From contig CALCYT010000040.1 of the NCBI GenBank assembly GCA_937906455.1, positions 1-64,000 of the forward strand: a DNA stretch of 64,000 nt, read 5' to 3'. The stretch is from an uncultured Bacteroidales bacterium. GTDB lineage: Bacteria > Bacteroidota > Bacteroidia > Bacteroidales > F082. Under the pieces are notes generated by a model. That model had not been told where the DNA came from and made no database searches. It worked only from the letters and a program-made list of their open reading frames with translations. A program made the position numbers and the translations under genes. Positions 8,992-17,475 of this stretch are shown here, piece by piece. Position 1 is the first letter of the stretch. Each line of letters starts with the position of its first letter.

Positions 8992-8999
8992 ATATATAA
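8977..8999. promoter_or_regulatory. Perfect 23-bp palindrome between the cas9 and tracrRNA promoters
   Basis: TTATATATTTT (8977-8987), C (8988) and AAAATATATAA (8989-8999) form a perfect inverted repeat. It covers the cas9 -33 element and lies where the -33 region of the divergent tracrRNA promoter should be, so one bound dimer could affect both. AT-rich DNA makes chance palindromes more likely, but the length and placement are notable. The regulator is unknown; the Bro-N protein encoded in the operon is a candidate. Confidence 0.6.
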
Positions 9000-9010
9000 A
9001 AAAAATATTG

Positions 9011-9018
9011 TATTTTTG
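9011..9018 (+). promoter_or_regulatory. tracrRNA promoter -7 box
   Basis: TATTTTTG fits the Bacteroidetes -7 consensus TAnnTTTG. The anti-repeat starts about 5 nt later, so transcription should begin at or just before it. No clear TTG -33 box is present at the usual distance. Confidence 0.7.
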
Positions 9019-9022
9019 CAGA

Positions 9023-9105
9023 ACAAATTTTGAAGCAATTCACAATAAGGATTATTCCGTTGTGAAAACATTAAGGCCGCCCTCGTCCTCAACGGGGGCT
9101 CTTTT
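9023..9105 (+). ncRNA. tracrRNA of the type II-C system
   Basis: The 5' part (9023-9045) is the reverse complement of CRISPR repeat positions 2-25 except for one missing A, which would leave a single bulge in the duplex. A short nexus-like stem follows (GGA 9049-9051 with TCC 9056-9058), then a stretch containing GTGAAAACATTAAGG. The 3' end is a Rho-independent terminator: GCCCTCG (9079-9085) pairs with CGGGGGC (9093-9099), followed by TCTTTT. The RNA is about 83 nt, is divergent from cas9 and converges on nnr. Its strand fixes the crRNA strand of the array as plus. Confidence 0.9.
9079..9105 (+). terminator. tracrRNA terminator hairpin
   Basis: A 7-bp GC-rich stem (one G-U pair) with loop TCCTCAA is followed by TCTTTT at 9100-9105. 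It is both the 3' structural hairpin of the tracrRNA and its likely terminator. Confidence 0.85.
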
Positions 9106-9108
9106 ACT

Positions 9109-10602
9109 CTAAGGTCTAAAGTCTAAAGCCTTCACAATATCCCTCGCAATCACACTCTCCATTCCCCTCATTTCCGCTGCCTTGTCGCCTGCCCTGCCGT
9201 GCATGAAAACGCCGATAACTGCTGCCTCTTCGGGTGTATAACGTTGCGCTAAAAGCGACAAAATGATGCCCGTCAAGACATCGCCGCTGCCTGCCGTCGC
9301 CATGCCGGGATTGCCGGTAGAGTTGAAGAAACATGCCCCGTTGGGGAATGTTATTGAGGTGTTGGCTCCTTTCAAAACGATTATAATGTTGTATCTTTGC
9401 GACATTTCTCGTTGAAGCTCAATACGTTGCATAGAGTTATCGGTCTTCCCGAACAAACGCTCGAACTCCTTCGGATGCGGCGTTATAATCGTGCGCTCAG
9501 GCAAAAACGCAAGCCACGTCTTGTTTTCAGAGATGATATTCAATGCGTCAGCATCAAGCACTAACGGTACTTTTACATCTTGAATCAGACGTTTCAAGGC
9601 CTTGGCTGTCTCATCGGCTTTCCCAAGACCCGGACCAGCTCCTATCGCGTTAAATGACTGTAAATCTGGCACTTGCGAGAAACAGTTTTCCGATTCATCA
9701 AGGCTTGTCATGGCTTCCGGAAGATAAATCTGCAATGGCAGCGTCGCCGCTTTCGGCAGATGTGTCGTCAACAGCCCGACACCCGACCGCATACATGCTT
9801 CGGAGGCGAGAAGCGCGGCACCTGTCTTGCCGGTGGAGCCGGCAATCAACAAGGCGTGTCCGTAAGTGCCTTTGTGTGAATGCTTTCCGCGTTTATGCAG
9901 CAATGGCATTACGACATCTGCCGTGGTGTAAAAATTTTGCGTCTCCACTTTCTCAATGAAATCAGGATGGATTTTTATGTCGAGGACTTCCCATTTACCC
10001 ACAAAAGGCTCGTTCTCGGGATAAAAAAACGCCATCTTCGGAAACTGCATCGACAGGGTGTAATCGGGTTTGAAAATGACGCTGCCCGCATTGACAGCAT
10101 CGCCGTTTAACCCTGACGCTATGTCAATTGCGATTCTAATAGCTTGATTATCATTAATATGACTAATCATATCAGCCGCCAAACCTTCTAATGGCCGCGA
10201 CAGTCCGGAGCCGAACAAAGCGTCGATCACAATGTCATTATCCGAGATTTTCGGAAAATCGTCTTTAGAGAAGATGCCAAACATCGGGACCTCGGGAATC
10301 TCTTTCAGACGTTCGTAATTAGCCTCGCAATCGTCACTGAAACGCTCACTAACATGGGCGATAAACACTTGAGCGTAAATGTCTTGCGTGGCGAGAAGCC
10401 GCGCCAAGGCAAGCCCGTCGCCACCATTGTTGCCCATGCCGCAGAAAATTTTTATCGACACTTCCTTTGATTTTATTTTCCTCATCAGCCAGAAATAAAT
10501 CTGTGTGGCGGCGCGTTCCATCAAATCGACAGACGAAACAGGCTCAGTATCAATGGTATAGGCATCGGCCTCACGCGCGGATTTAATGTTCGGAATCTTC
10601 AT
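9109..10602 (-). CDS. nnr: Bifunctional NAD(P)H-hydrate epimerase / ADP-dependent NAD(P)H-hydrate dehydratase
   Basis: This enzyme repairs hydrated NADH and NADPH. The N-terminal YjeF_N epimerase domain (about 1-215) shows CGMGNNGGDGLALARLL and AIDIASGLNGD. The C-terminal ribokinase-like dehydratase domain (about 230-495) shows IAGSTGKTGAALLA, AIGAGPGLG, VLDADALNI, ITPHPKEFERLFG and ATAGSGDVLTGI. The 497-residue length fits the fused bacterial form. The last codons and stop lie inside a TCTAAAG-type short repeat, so the C-terminal tail is probably not conserved. The gene is a single unit with its own -7 box at 10619-10626 and converges on the tracrRNA gene. Confidence 0.96.
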   Translation of the reverse strand: MKIPNIKSAREADAYTIDTEPVSSVDLMERAATQIYFWLMRKIKSKEVSIKIFCGMGNNGGDGLALARLLATQDIYAQVFIAHVSERFSDDCEANYERLKEIPEVPMFGIFSKDDFPKISDNDIVIDALFGSGLSRPLEGLAADMISHINDNQAIRIAIDIASGLNGDAVNAGSVIFKPDYTLSMQFPKMAFFYPENEPFVGKWEVLDIKIHPDFIEKVETQNFYTTADVVMPLLHKRGKHSHKGTYGHALLIAGSTGKTGAALLASEACMRSGVGLLTTHLPKAATLPLQIYLPEAMTSLDESENCFSQVPDLQSFNAIGAGPGLGKADETAKALKRLIQDVKVPLVLDADALNIISENKTWLAFLPERTIITPHPKEFERLFGKTDNSMQRIELQREMSQRYNIIIVLKGANTSITFPNGACFFNSTGNPGMATAGSGDVLTGIILSLLAQRYTPEEAAVIGVFMHGRAGDKAAEMRGMESVIARDIVKALDFRP

Positions 10603-10618
10603 GGTGACAATTTTTTCG

Positions 10619-10626
10619 CAAATTTA
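10619..10626 (-). promoter_or_regulatory. nnr promoter -7 box
   Basis: The minus strand reads TAAATTTG, 16 nt before the nnr start codon; a TTTG sits 22 nt further upstream as a possible -33 box. Confidence 0.55.
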
Positions 10627-10653
10627 CAAAAAAGTTTTATGTCATTATCAAAA

Positions 10654-10690
10654 AATCTAAAGTCTGACCTCTAAACTCTAAAGTCTTTTT
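10654..10690. repeat. Short CTAAAGTCT-type direct repeats between nnr and rlmD
   Basis: Imperfect copies of TCTAAAGTC occur three times here, and related copies occur at 9107-9130 around the nnr stop, so nnr is flanked by the same low-complexity motif. Function unknown. Confidence 0.5.
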
Positions 10691-10692
10691 CG

Positions 10693-10700
10693 TATTTTTG
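10693..10700 (+). promoter_or_regulatory. rlmD promoter -7 box close to the start codon
   Basis: TATTTTTG ends only 4 nt before the ATG at 10705. Since transcription normally starts about 5 nt after this box, the mRNA would be leaderless or nearly so. Confidence 0.6.
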
Positions 10701-10704
10701 CGGC

Positions 10705-12132
10705 ATGAAAAAAAATAGGCAACCTCTATATATCGAAGATGTAGAAATCATCGACGCCGGCTCCGAGGGCATGAGTATCGCCAAGCCTGACGAGAAAGTG
10801 GTGTTCATCCCTTTCGGCACACCTGGTGATGTCGTTGACATTCAAGTATTTAAGAAGAAATCCAATTGTTTCGACGGAAAGATTCTCAATATCAAAAAAG
10901 AATCCGACAAACGTGTGAGACCCGTCTGCCAACACTTCGGACTCTGCGGCGGCTGTAAATGGCAACACCTTGACTATCAATGGCAACTGTATTACAAACA
11001 GAAACAGATAAAAGACAACTTCGACCGCATCGGGAAGATTGAATACCCTGAGATGATGCCTATTTTGGGCTGCGAGAAACAGTTTTTCTATCGCAACAAG
11101 TTAGAATACAGCTTCTCAAATCGTAAATGGCTCACCGACGGCGCCCCTGCCGGCACCTATGGTGAGGAAGACTGCAAAGGTTTCGGCTACCATCTGCCCG
11201 GCCTCTTCGACCGTGTCATCGACATCGAGAAATGCTACCTCCAAGCCGACCCATCGAATGATATTCGATTGTTTATCAAGGACTTCACAATGAGACACAA
11301 GCTTTCATACCATAATGTGAAGGCTCACGTCGGCACCATGCGCAACGTCATCATTCGCTGCAACGGCAAAGGCGAGTTTATGGTCATCATGGTGATAAAT
11401 GAGGAAAACGAGGTCGTGAGAAATGAACTCATGCCCGCCCTATCGGAGAAGTTCCCGCAAATCATCTCGCTGATGCTCGTCATCAACAGCAAGTTCAACG
11501 ACACAATATCCGATTTGCCGTTCGAGTGCCTCAAAGGTGAGCCGTATCTGGTTGAGACTATGCAGTCGCCGCTTCCGGGATTCGACGACCTGAAGTTCCG
11601 TGTGGGACCGGTGTCGTTCTTCCAAACCAATGTGTATCAGGCTGAAAGGCTTTACAAAGCGGCTTTCGACCTCGCCGACGTGCAGGGCGACGAGCTGATG
11701 TATGACCTCTACACTGGCACCGGCACCATAGCCTTGTATTTCTCCCGTTTCGTGAAACGGGTGGTGGGCATTGAATATGTTGAGGAGGCTATCGAGGACG
11801 CAAAAGTCAATGGGCAGTTCAATAATATAACGAACACGAGTTTCTTTGCCGGCGACATGGCGAAGGTGCTCACCGACGAGTTCATCACTGAGCACGGCAA
11901 GCCCGATTTCATCGTGACGGATCCTCCGCGCGCTGGCATGGCGGACAAAGTCATCGAACAGCTCAAGAAGATTAAAGCCAAAAAAATTGTATATGTGAGC
12001 TGTAACCCTGCCACGCAAGCCCGTGACTTACAACTACTTGACGAGTTCTACGCTGTCAAAGCCGTGCAACCGGTGGATATGTTCCCGCACACTCAACATG
12101 TCGAAAATGTGGTGCTGTTAGAGCTGCGATAA
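10705..12132 (+). CDS. rlmD: 23S rRNA (uracil-5-)-methyltransferase RlmD/RumA family
   Basis: This SAM-dependent enzyme makes 5-methyluridine in 23S rRNA. An N-terminal TRAM domain (about 8-65) precedes the 4Fe-4S cluster motif CQHFGLCGGCKW. The methyltransferase domain has the SAM loop LYTGTGTIALYFS, the DPPRAGM motif and the catalytic cysteine region YVSCNPATQARDL. The 475-residue length is typical. The paralogous families RlmC and TrmA cannot be fully excluded from motifs, but the TRAM domain and cluster favour RlmD. Its last 15 nt overlap the convergent aroK gene. Confidence 0.93.
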   Translation: MKKNRQPLYIEDVEIIDAGSEGMSIAKPDEKVVFIPFGTPGDVVDIQVFKKKSNCFDGKILNIKKESDKRVRPVCQHFGLCGGCKWQHLDYQWQLYYKQKQIKDNFDRIGKIEYPEMMPILGCEKQFFYRNKLEYSFSNRKWLTDGAPAGTYGEEDCKGFGYHLPGLFDRVIDIEKCYLQADPSNDIRLFIKDFTMRHKLSYHNVKAHVGTMRNVIIRCNGKGEFMVIMVINEENEVVRNELMPALSEKFPQIISLMLVINSKFNDTISDLPFECLKGEPYLVETMQSPLPGFDDLKFRVGPVSFFQTNVYQAERLYKAAFDLADVQGDELMYDLYTGTGTIALYFSRFVKRVVGIEYVEEAIEDAKVNGQFNNITNTSFFAGDMAKVLTDEFITEHGKPDFIVTDPPRAGMADKVIEQLKKIKAKKIVYVSCNPATQARDLQLLDEFYAVKAVQPVDMFPHTQHVENVVLLELR

Positions 12133-12630
12133 ATAATTGATTATCTCGTCGATATTCAAATTCTCGCCTTTAACGGTAAAATCAGCCTGCTCATAATATG
12201 GCAGTCGTGAATTGTAATGATTTTCAACATATTGGCACAATTCTTCCTCCGATTTTCCATACACCAACGGGCGTTTGCGTTTCGCATTCAGGATACGATG
12301 GAACGCTGTCAGCGGGCTCACTTTCACGAATATCGTCGTGCCGTTGTCTTTCATCCACTGCATGTTATCAAAAAAACAAGGCGTGCCGCCACCAGTGGAA
12401 ATCACCACATGGTGCATCTCACCTGTATTTTTCAATATCTCGGATTCAAATTTGCGAAAATAGTCTTCACCATATTTATCGAAGAAATCCTGCACGGAGA
12501 TATGATATTTCTCCTCGAACAAATCATCGGTGTCGTATGGTTCATAACCTAATCGCGTCGCCAGCTTCCGTGAAATCGACGACTTCCCGGAACACATATA
12601 CCCGATGATGTATATTCTATCTGATAACAC
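12118..12630 (-). CDS. aroK: Shikimate kinase
   Basis: This enzyme phosphorylates shikimate at the 3-hydroxyl in chorismate synthesis. The 170-residue NMP-kinase fold shows Walker A GYMCSGKSS (10-18), the DTDD substrate-binding pair, FRKFES and the STGGGTP loop. The start is GTG at 12630, sharing one base with the yidC stop (TAGTG), which implies coupling. It is the last gene of the minus-strand htrA-rpoD-yidC-aroK run. A second shikimate-pathway gene, aroE, lies far away at 62613. Confidence 0.95.
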   Translation of the reverse strand: MLSDRIYIIGYMCSGKSSISRKLATRLGYEPYDTDDLFEEKYHISVQDFFDKYGEDYFRKFESEILKNTGEMHHVVISTGGGTPCFFDNMQWMKDNGTTIFVKVSPLTAFHRILNAKRKRPLVYGKSEEELCQYVENHYNSRLPYYEQADFTVKGENLNIDEIINYLSQL

Positions 12631-14564
12631 TAACGTTTGCGTTGCATTTGTTGTTGCTGTTTCTGCATTTCTTCGAGTCGCTTCTGGAATGCCGATTTCT
12701 TCACCGGTTTCTGTTTCGCCATCTCGATTTTCTTGCGAAGCTTCTCCTCATTTGTAAACACTCTGAAGAGGTACATCTGCAGGAAAGTGATGATATTCAC
12801 CAACATATAATAATAGCTCAAGCCTGCCGAATAACTGTTGAACAAGCCGAGGAACATTATCGGCATGATGTACATCATAACCTTCATTCCCTTCATGCCC
12901 TGCTGGTTGGTCGATGCCATCTGCTTGTTGTTGATATAGGTGTACAGTATCGTCGTGACTGTCATCAGCAAGGTGAACAAGCTCACATGGTCGCCGTAGA
13001 ACGGGATGGTAAATCCGAGGTCGAGGATGCTGTCGTATGTCGAGAGGTCGTCGGCCCAGAGGAACGGCTGCTGACGGAGCTCTATACTCGCTGGGAAGAA
13101 ACGGAACACAGCCCACAATATTGGCAACTGCAGCAACATCGGCAAGCAACCCGATGTCGGACTGGCACCTGCTTTCTTGTAGAGGTCCATCACCGCCTGC
13201 TGTTTCTTCATCGCGTCTTCTTCTTTCGGATATTTCTCGTTGATGGCATCGATTTCAGGCTTCAACACACGCATCTTAGCCGACGACTGGTACGATTTGT
13301 ATGCAAACGGCATCAGACACAGCTTTATGATGATGGTCAGCACCAGAATCACGATACCGTAGTTCCAGCCATAGCTGCCGAGCCAGTTGAACACATTGAC
13401 GACGAGGTATCTGTTAATCCATCCGACGAGCTTACCGCCGAGAGGTATCTGCTTGTCAAGACCGATGCCGTATTTGTCCATGATTTTCAAGCTGTTAGGA
13501 CCAAAATAGAACTGCATCGGCATCTCATTGGTCTCGCTGAAACCGTCAAACGGGACATCTACGGTTGCATACATTGTCTTGAGATAACGTGGATTTTTTG
13601 TTCTCACATCAGTCTTCATGCCCACCACTGCCGAGCTTAAATTGTCCTTGGCTATCAATGCATAGCTGAAGAAACGCTGCTTGAACGACAGCCACTTCAG
13701 GTTGGAGCGAATGTCTTTCTCGCCGTCTTTCTCCCCTCCTCTGTCACCGCTCAACGACTCGACATCGCCATTGGAATATCTGTAGTAAACATTGGAACCG
13801 TTGTAACGGTCAACGGCCTTCTCTTGTTTCAAAAGGTCAACATACCAGTCGATGGTGACGAAATTGGTGTTCGAGGCGATGATATTTCTCATATTCACCG
13901 TCTTGACATCAAAATCGACCATATATTCGTCCTTCGTGACGGTATATGTAAACTCAATGTATTGATTCGGATTCAGCTCATCTGACAGATTGTCAGTGAA
14001 GGCTTTGAAGCTGATAATCAACGGGTTGTCCATCACCACTATGTCGCCGTCACCGTAATATTTCAAGCCGTTGATATACGGCTCAAAGTACAAGTCGAGG
14101 GTGTTGATGTTTCTGTTTGAGGCAAAAAACGAAAGATTGAACTTTGTGGTGTTCTCGTCAAAACTTATGAGCGGCAGCGAGTCCCACGTCTTGTAGTCTT
14201 TCAGCTCCACTTTCTTGACGAATGCGCCTTTCGAGGTAAGTGTCATCTTCAAGACGTCGTTTTCGATGGTGAGAATCTTCTCCTCGCCTTTTGTCGCTGA
14301 GGTGAAAACCCCATATTTGTCGCGCAGGACGGCATCCGTCATCTCAACATTCTCGTTTTGTGCCACCGTCTGTTGCTCGACGGCCTTTTGAGCTTCCGCA
14401 AAACGTATCGAATCTTGAATGTAACGCGCTCTATTTGCTTGATATATAGAGTCTTGGACATGTTTCTGTCTTTCTATCTCTTCCTTCGACGGTGTCATCC
14501 AGACAAACCATCCGATAAAAATTCCAATAATAAGGATAATTCCAATAACCGAGTTTTTATTCAT
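12630..14564 (-). CDS. yidC: Membrane protein insertase YidC
   Basis: YidC inserts and folds inner-membrane proteins, alone or with Sec. The 644 residues comprise an N-terminal anchor (VIGIILIIGIFIGWFVWM), a large periplasmic domain to about 360, and the conserved OxaI-like core with WLGSYGWNYGIVILVLTI, the helical hairpin around KMRVLKPEIDAINEKYP and SPTSGCLPMLLQLPILWAVF. A lysine/glutamine-rich tail (QKRLEEMQKQQQQMQRKR) follows. A -7 box at 14591-14598 suggests its own promoter in addition to read-through from rpoD. Confidence 0.97.
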   Translation of the reverse strand: MNKNSVIGIILIIGIFIGWFVWMTPSKEEIERQKHVQDSIYQANRARYIQDSIRFAEAQKAVEQQTVAQNENVEMTDAVLRDKYGVFTSATKGEEKILTIENDVLKMTLTSKGAFVKKVELKDYKTWDSLPLISFDENTTKFNLSFFASNRNINTLDLYFEPYINGLKYYGDGDIVVMDNPLIISFKAFTDNLSDELNPNQYIEFTYTVTKDEYMVDFDVKTVNMRNIIASNTNFVTIDWYVDLLKQEKAVDRYNGSNVYYRYSNGDVESLSGDRGGEKDGEKDIRSNLKWLSFKQRFFSYALIAKDNLSSAVVGMKTDVRTKNPRYLKTMYATVDVPFDGFSETNEMPMQFYFGPNSLKIMDKYGIGLDKQIPLGGKLVGWINRYLVVNVFNWLGSYGWNYGIVILVLTIIIKLCLMPFAYKSYQSSAKMRVLKPEIDAINEKYPKEEDAMKKQQAVMDLYKKAGASPTSGCLPMLLQLPILWAVFRFFPASIELRQQPFLWADDLSTYDSILDLGFTIPFYGDHVSLFTLLMTVTTILYTYINNKQMASTNQQGMKGMKVMMYIMPIMFLGLFNSYSAGLSYYYMLVNIITFLQMYLFRVFTNEEKLRKKIEMAKQKPVKKSAFQKRLEEMQKQQQQMQRKR

Positions 14565-14590
14565 AGTGAAATATTTTCGATAATAAGGCG

Positions 14591-14598
14591 CAAAAATA
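14591..14598 (-). promoter_or_regulatory. yidC promoter -7 box
   Basis: The minus strand reads TATTTTTG in the 41-nt gap between the rpoD stop and the yidC ATG at 14564, leaving a leader of about 20 nt. Confidence 0.65.
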
Positions 14599-14605
14599 CG
14601 AATTT

Positions 14606-15475
14606 TTAGTCATCGTTTAGCACATTCTGCAAACTTTTTTTAGAACGGGACCTCAGTTTCTTGAGAGCCTTGTCTTTTACCTGCCGCACGCGTTCACGTG
14701 TCATGTCCAACATATAGCCGATTTCCTCCAAGGTGTATGGATGCTCGTTTGAATCGAGACCGAAATAATAAATTATCACGTTTCTTTCTTTTTCAGAAAG
14801 TATTGATAATGAGCGTTTTATCTCATCTGACTCCATTTGGGAAATCAGCTGTTTGTCGGTATCGTAGTTGTCTTCAGGCACCAAGGTGTCGATGAATGTC
14901 AGGTCGTCGTCATCGCTGACGGGGGCGTCCATTGACACTTCTTTGGAGCTTATTTTCAGTATGGCCTCGATTTTCTCTTCAGTCATGTCAAGTTCGTCGG
15001 CTATTTCCTTAATGGTCGGTTTACGCTGGTAAAGCTGTTCAAGATATGACACGGTTTTTTTCACGCGACCAATGAAACCCACTTGATTCAGTGGCAGACG
15101 CACCATTCTTGACTGCTCGGCTACTGCCTGCAAAATGGCCTGACGAATCCACCAGACAGCGTATGATATGAATTTGAAGCCTTTCGTCTCATCGAAACGT
15201 TGAGCCGCCTTGATAAGCCCCACGTTGCCTTCATTAATCAAATCGGCGAGGCTAAGTCCTTGGTTTTGATATTGTTTTGCGACAGATACAACAAAACGCA
15301 GATTAGCTCTGACCAATTTGTCAAGAGCTATCTGGTCTCCCATTTTTATCTTTTGGGCGAGTTCGACCTCCTCCTCCGGGGTTATCATCGGCTCTTTGGC
15401 GATGTCGGCAAGGTATTTGTCAAGCGCACCCTGTTCCCGATTAGTTATTGATTTTGAAATCTTTAGCTGTCTCAT
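14606..15475 (-). CDS. rpoD: Primary sigma-70 factor RpoD (short Bacteroidetes type)
   Basis: This sigma factor of 289 residues lacks region 1.1, as the Bacteroidetes housekeeping sigma does. It has region 1.2 (LDKYLADIAKEPMITPEEE), region 2 (RANLRFVVSVAKQYQNQG, GFKFISYAVWWIRQAI), region 3 (RLPLNQVGFIGRV) and region 4 (YTLEEIGYMLDMTRERVRQVKDKAL). I chose the ATG at 15475 because Bacteroidetes RpoD typically begins MRQLKISKS; an in-frame ATG two codons upstream is possible. It should read the TAnnTTTG promoters seen across this window. It starts 15 nt after the htrA stop with no promoter box between, so the two are probably co-transcribed. Confidence 0.93.
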   Translation of the reverse strand: MRQLKISKSITNREQGALDKYLADIAKEPMITPEEEVELAQKIKMGDQIALDKLVRANLRFVVSVAKQYQNQGLSLADLINEGNVGLIKAAQRFDETKGFKFISYAVWWIRQAILQAVAEQSRMVRLPLNQVGFIGRVKKTVSYLEQLYQRKPTIKEIADELDMTEEKIEAILKISSKEVSMDAPVSDDDDLTFIDTLVPEDNYDTDKQLISQMESDEIKRSLSILSEKERNVIIYYFGLDSNEHPYTLEEIGYMLDMTRERVRQVKDKALKKLRSRSKKSLQNVLNDD

Positions 15476-15490
15476 AACCATTGTTTTTTA

Positions 15491-16531
15491 TCATTGCAGA
15501 TAACTCGTCAGAGTAACCTTAATAACCTTTTCTTTTTCTCCGCGTTTTATTTTAACATCCACGACGTCGCCCGGACGATATTGCCCCAGAGTGCCCATCA
15601 GCTGTGCGCGTGTATCTATGGTCAACCCATTGATACTCAAGATAATGTCATCTCTTTTGATGCCTGCTTTCTGTGCCGCGCCACCGTCGAAGACCTCAGC
15701 CACGTAAACACCTGACAAATAGTCAAGACCCTTGTAATCGCCCAACTCTTCGGTTATCTCCATCATTGAGATGCCGAGATAGGCGCGTTGCAAAGAGCCG
15801 TATATCAAGAAATCCTCGACCACCTTCTTTGCGATATTTGATGGTATCGCGAAAGAATATCCTTCATAACTGCCTGTGCGTGAGGCTATTGCGGCGTTGA
15901 TTCCAATCAAGTCGCCTTTAGTGTTCACCAATGCGCCGCCACTGTTTCCAGGATTTACGGCAGCGTCGGTTTGGATGAACGACTCTATGGTTCCTTCACC
16001 TAAAATGTTGATATTCCGTGCTTTGGCACTCACAATGCCGGCCGTGACAGTGGATGTCAGGTTGAAAGGGTTACCGACGGCAAGCACCCACTCGCCAATT
16101 CTCACCTTGTCGGAATCGCCGAAAGAGAGATATTCAAGATTGTCGGCCTCCACCTTGATAAGCGCGATGTCGGTGGTCGGGTCGGAGCCTATTATCGTCG
16201 CCTCCCTCTTGTGCTTGTCGTTAAACGTGACCTCTATTTTTCTTGCGTTTTCCACCACGTGGTTGTTTGTGACTATGTATCCGTCTGGAGAAATAACCAC
16301 GCCGGAACCGAAACCAACTGACACATTGTCAGGCACTTGTATCCTTCCGCCATATATTTGCTCGAGCAATGGCCCGAAAAAATCATAGTAGCTGTTGCCT
16401 CTTGTCACGATTTCCGCGCGAATGTGAACCACCGTATTTATAGATTTCTCCGCAGCTTCCGTAAAATCAACCTGAGCCCTCAAAGTGAGAGCCATACACA
16501 TTATTCCGATTATCAAAAAAAACCTTTTCAT
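15491..16531 (-). CDS. Periplasmic DegP/DegS-type HtrA serine protease with one PDZ domain
   Basis: This is an envelope quality-control protease. From the ATG at 16531 it begins with a signal peptide (KRFFLIIGIMCMALTLRAQ). The trypsin-like domain holds the triad His91 (TNNHVV), Asp121 (TTDIALIKV) and Ser197 (GNSGGAL). A single PDZ domain follows (about 250-340; GAAQKAGIKRDDIILSING), so the layout is closer to DegS than to two-PDZ DegP. An in-frame ATG at 16558 would add nine residues before the signal peptide. It is the first gene of the htrA-rpoD-yidC-aroK run and divergent from dapF. Confidence 0.93.
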   Translation of the reverse strand: MKRFFLIIGIMCMALTLRAQVDFTEAAEKSINTVVHIRAEIVTRGNSYYDFFGPLLEQIYGGRIQVPDNVSVGFGSGVVISPDGYIVTNNHVVENARKIEVTFNDKHKREATIIGSDPTTDIALIKVEADNLEYLSFGDSDKVRIGEWVLAVGNPFNLTSTVTAGIVSAKARNINILGEGTIESFIQTDAAVNPGNSGGALVNTKGDLIGINAAIASRTGSYEGYSFAIPSNIAKKVVEDFLIYGSLQRAYLGISMMEITEELGDYKGLDYLSGVYVAEVFDGGAAQKAGIKRDDIILSINGLTIDTRAQLMGTLGQYRPGDVVDVKIKRGEKEKVIKVTLTSYLQ

Positions 16532-16668
16532 TTTACTGAGTTTTAGTGTTATTTTCATTTTAACGCTAAATTTTTAAGATTCTTGTATCGTTTCTCAAAA
16601 ATTTATACTATTTTTACAACAAAATTCTTGCCAAACTTCAGTCATTGGCGAATTATTTGGTAAATATT

Positions 16669-17475
16669 ATGCAAAATACTGATTATCAAGGAATTAAATT
16701 TAGCAAATATCATGGCGCGGGCAACGATTTTGTCATGATAAACGCTGTGGAAAAGCCTGTCATTTTGTCGGATGATGAGGTGAAGGCGATTTGTGACCGA
16801 CGAACCGGCGTGGGTGCCGACGGATTAATCATGGTTTTGCCGTCCGAAAAACATGATTTCAGGATGAAATATTACAACTGCGACGGGCACGAGAGTACTT
16901 TCTGCGGCAATGGTGGCCGATGTGTGGCAGCTTTCGCCGTCGAAGAAGGATTGGCATCGCAAAATATTGAATATGAGGCTGTTGATGGCTTGCATAAAGC
17001 TCTTGTGACTAAAAATTCAGACAAAGAATACATGGTGTCCGTCACGATGCGCGACATCGGGAACTATGATTTGAGCGATGAACGGCTCATAATCGACACA
17101 GGCTCACCGCATTATGTCACCAGAGTCGGGAATCTGAAAAACTATGATGTTAGAAAATATGGTGCCGCAATCAGAAACGACAAGACCATCTCCGCAGACG
17201 GTCTCAATGTCGATTTTATGGAAGTGATTGACAATCAATATTATATAAGAACTTTTGAGCGTGGCGTAGAAGATGAGACTTTGGCATGCGGCACCGGTGT
17301 GACAGCCTCTGCGATAGCGGCGGCATTGTGGTACGGCGGCAACAATATTGACATCAAAACGACTATAGCAACCCTTAATGTGAGGCTTGAATTGTTTGGT
17401 AAATCAATAAAAAACATAATATTATCAGGTCCGGCGACTCATGTTTTCGACGGATTTTGTATCTTTGCAAAATGA
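16669..17475 (+). CDS. dapF: Diaminopimelate epimerase
   Basis: DapF converts LL- to meso-diaminopimelate for peptidoglycan and lysine synthesis. The two catalytic cysteines are Cys79 (ESTFCGNGGR) and Cys207 (ETLACGTGVTA), each in its conserved setting. The N-terminal KYHGAGNDFV is typical. I chose the ATG at 16669 (268 residues); an in-frame TTG at 16645 is also possible. The stop overlaps the next gene (ATGATG), beginning a four-gene chain with overlaps: dapF, GNAT, mltG, phosphomannomutase. Confidence 0.96.
   Translation: MQNTDYQGIKFSKYHGAGNDFVMINAVEKPVILSDDEVKAICDRRTGVGADGLIMVLPSEKHDFRMKYYNCDGHESTFCGNGGRCVAAFAVEEGLASQNIEYEAVDGLHKALVTKNSDKEYMVSVTMRDIGNYDLSDERLIIDTGSPHYVTRVGNLKNYDVRKYGAAIRNDKTISADGLNVDFMEVIDNQYYIRTFERGVEDETLACGTGVTASAIAAALWYGGNNIDIKTTIATLNVRLELFGKSIKNIILSGPATHVFDGFCIFAK

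Noticed and set aside
12642..13640. Long plus-strand frame across yidC
   Set aside because: It is antisense to a clear yidC and its translation (rich in His, Leu and Arg) is typical of a shadow frame.
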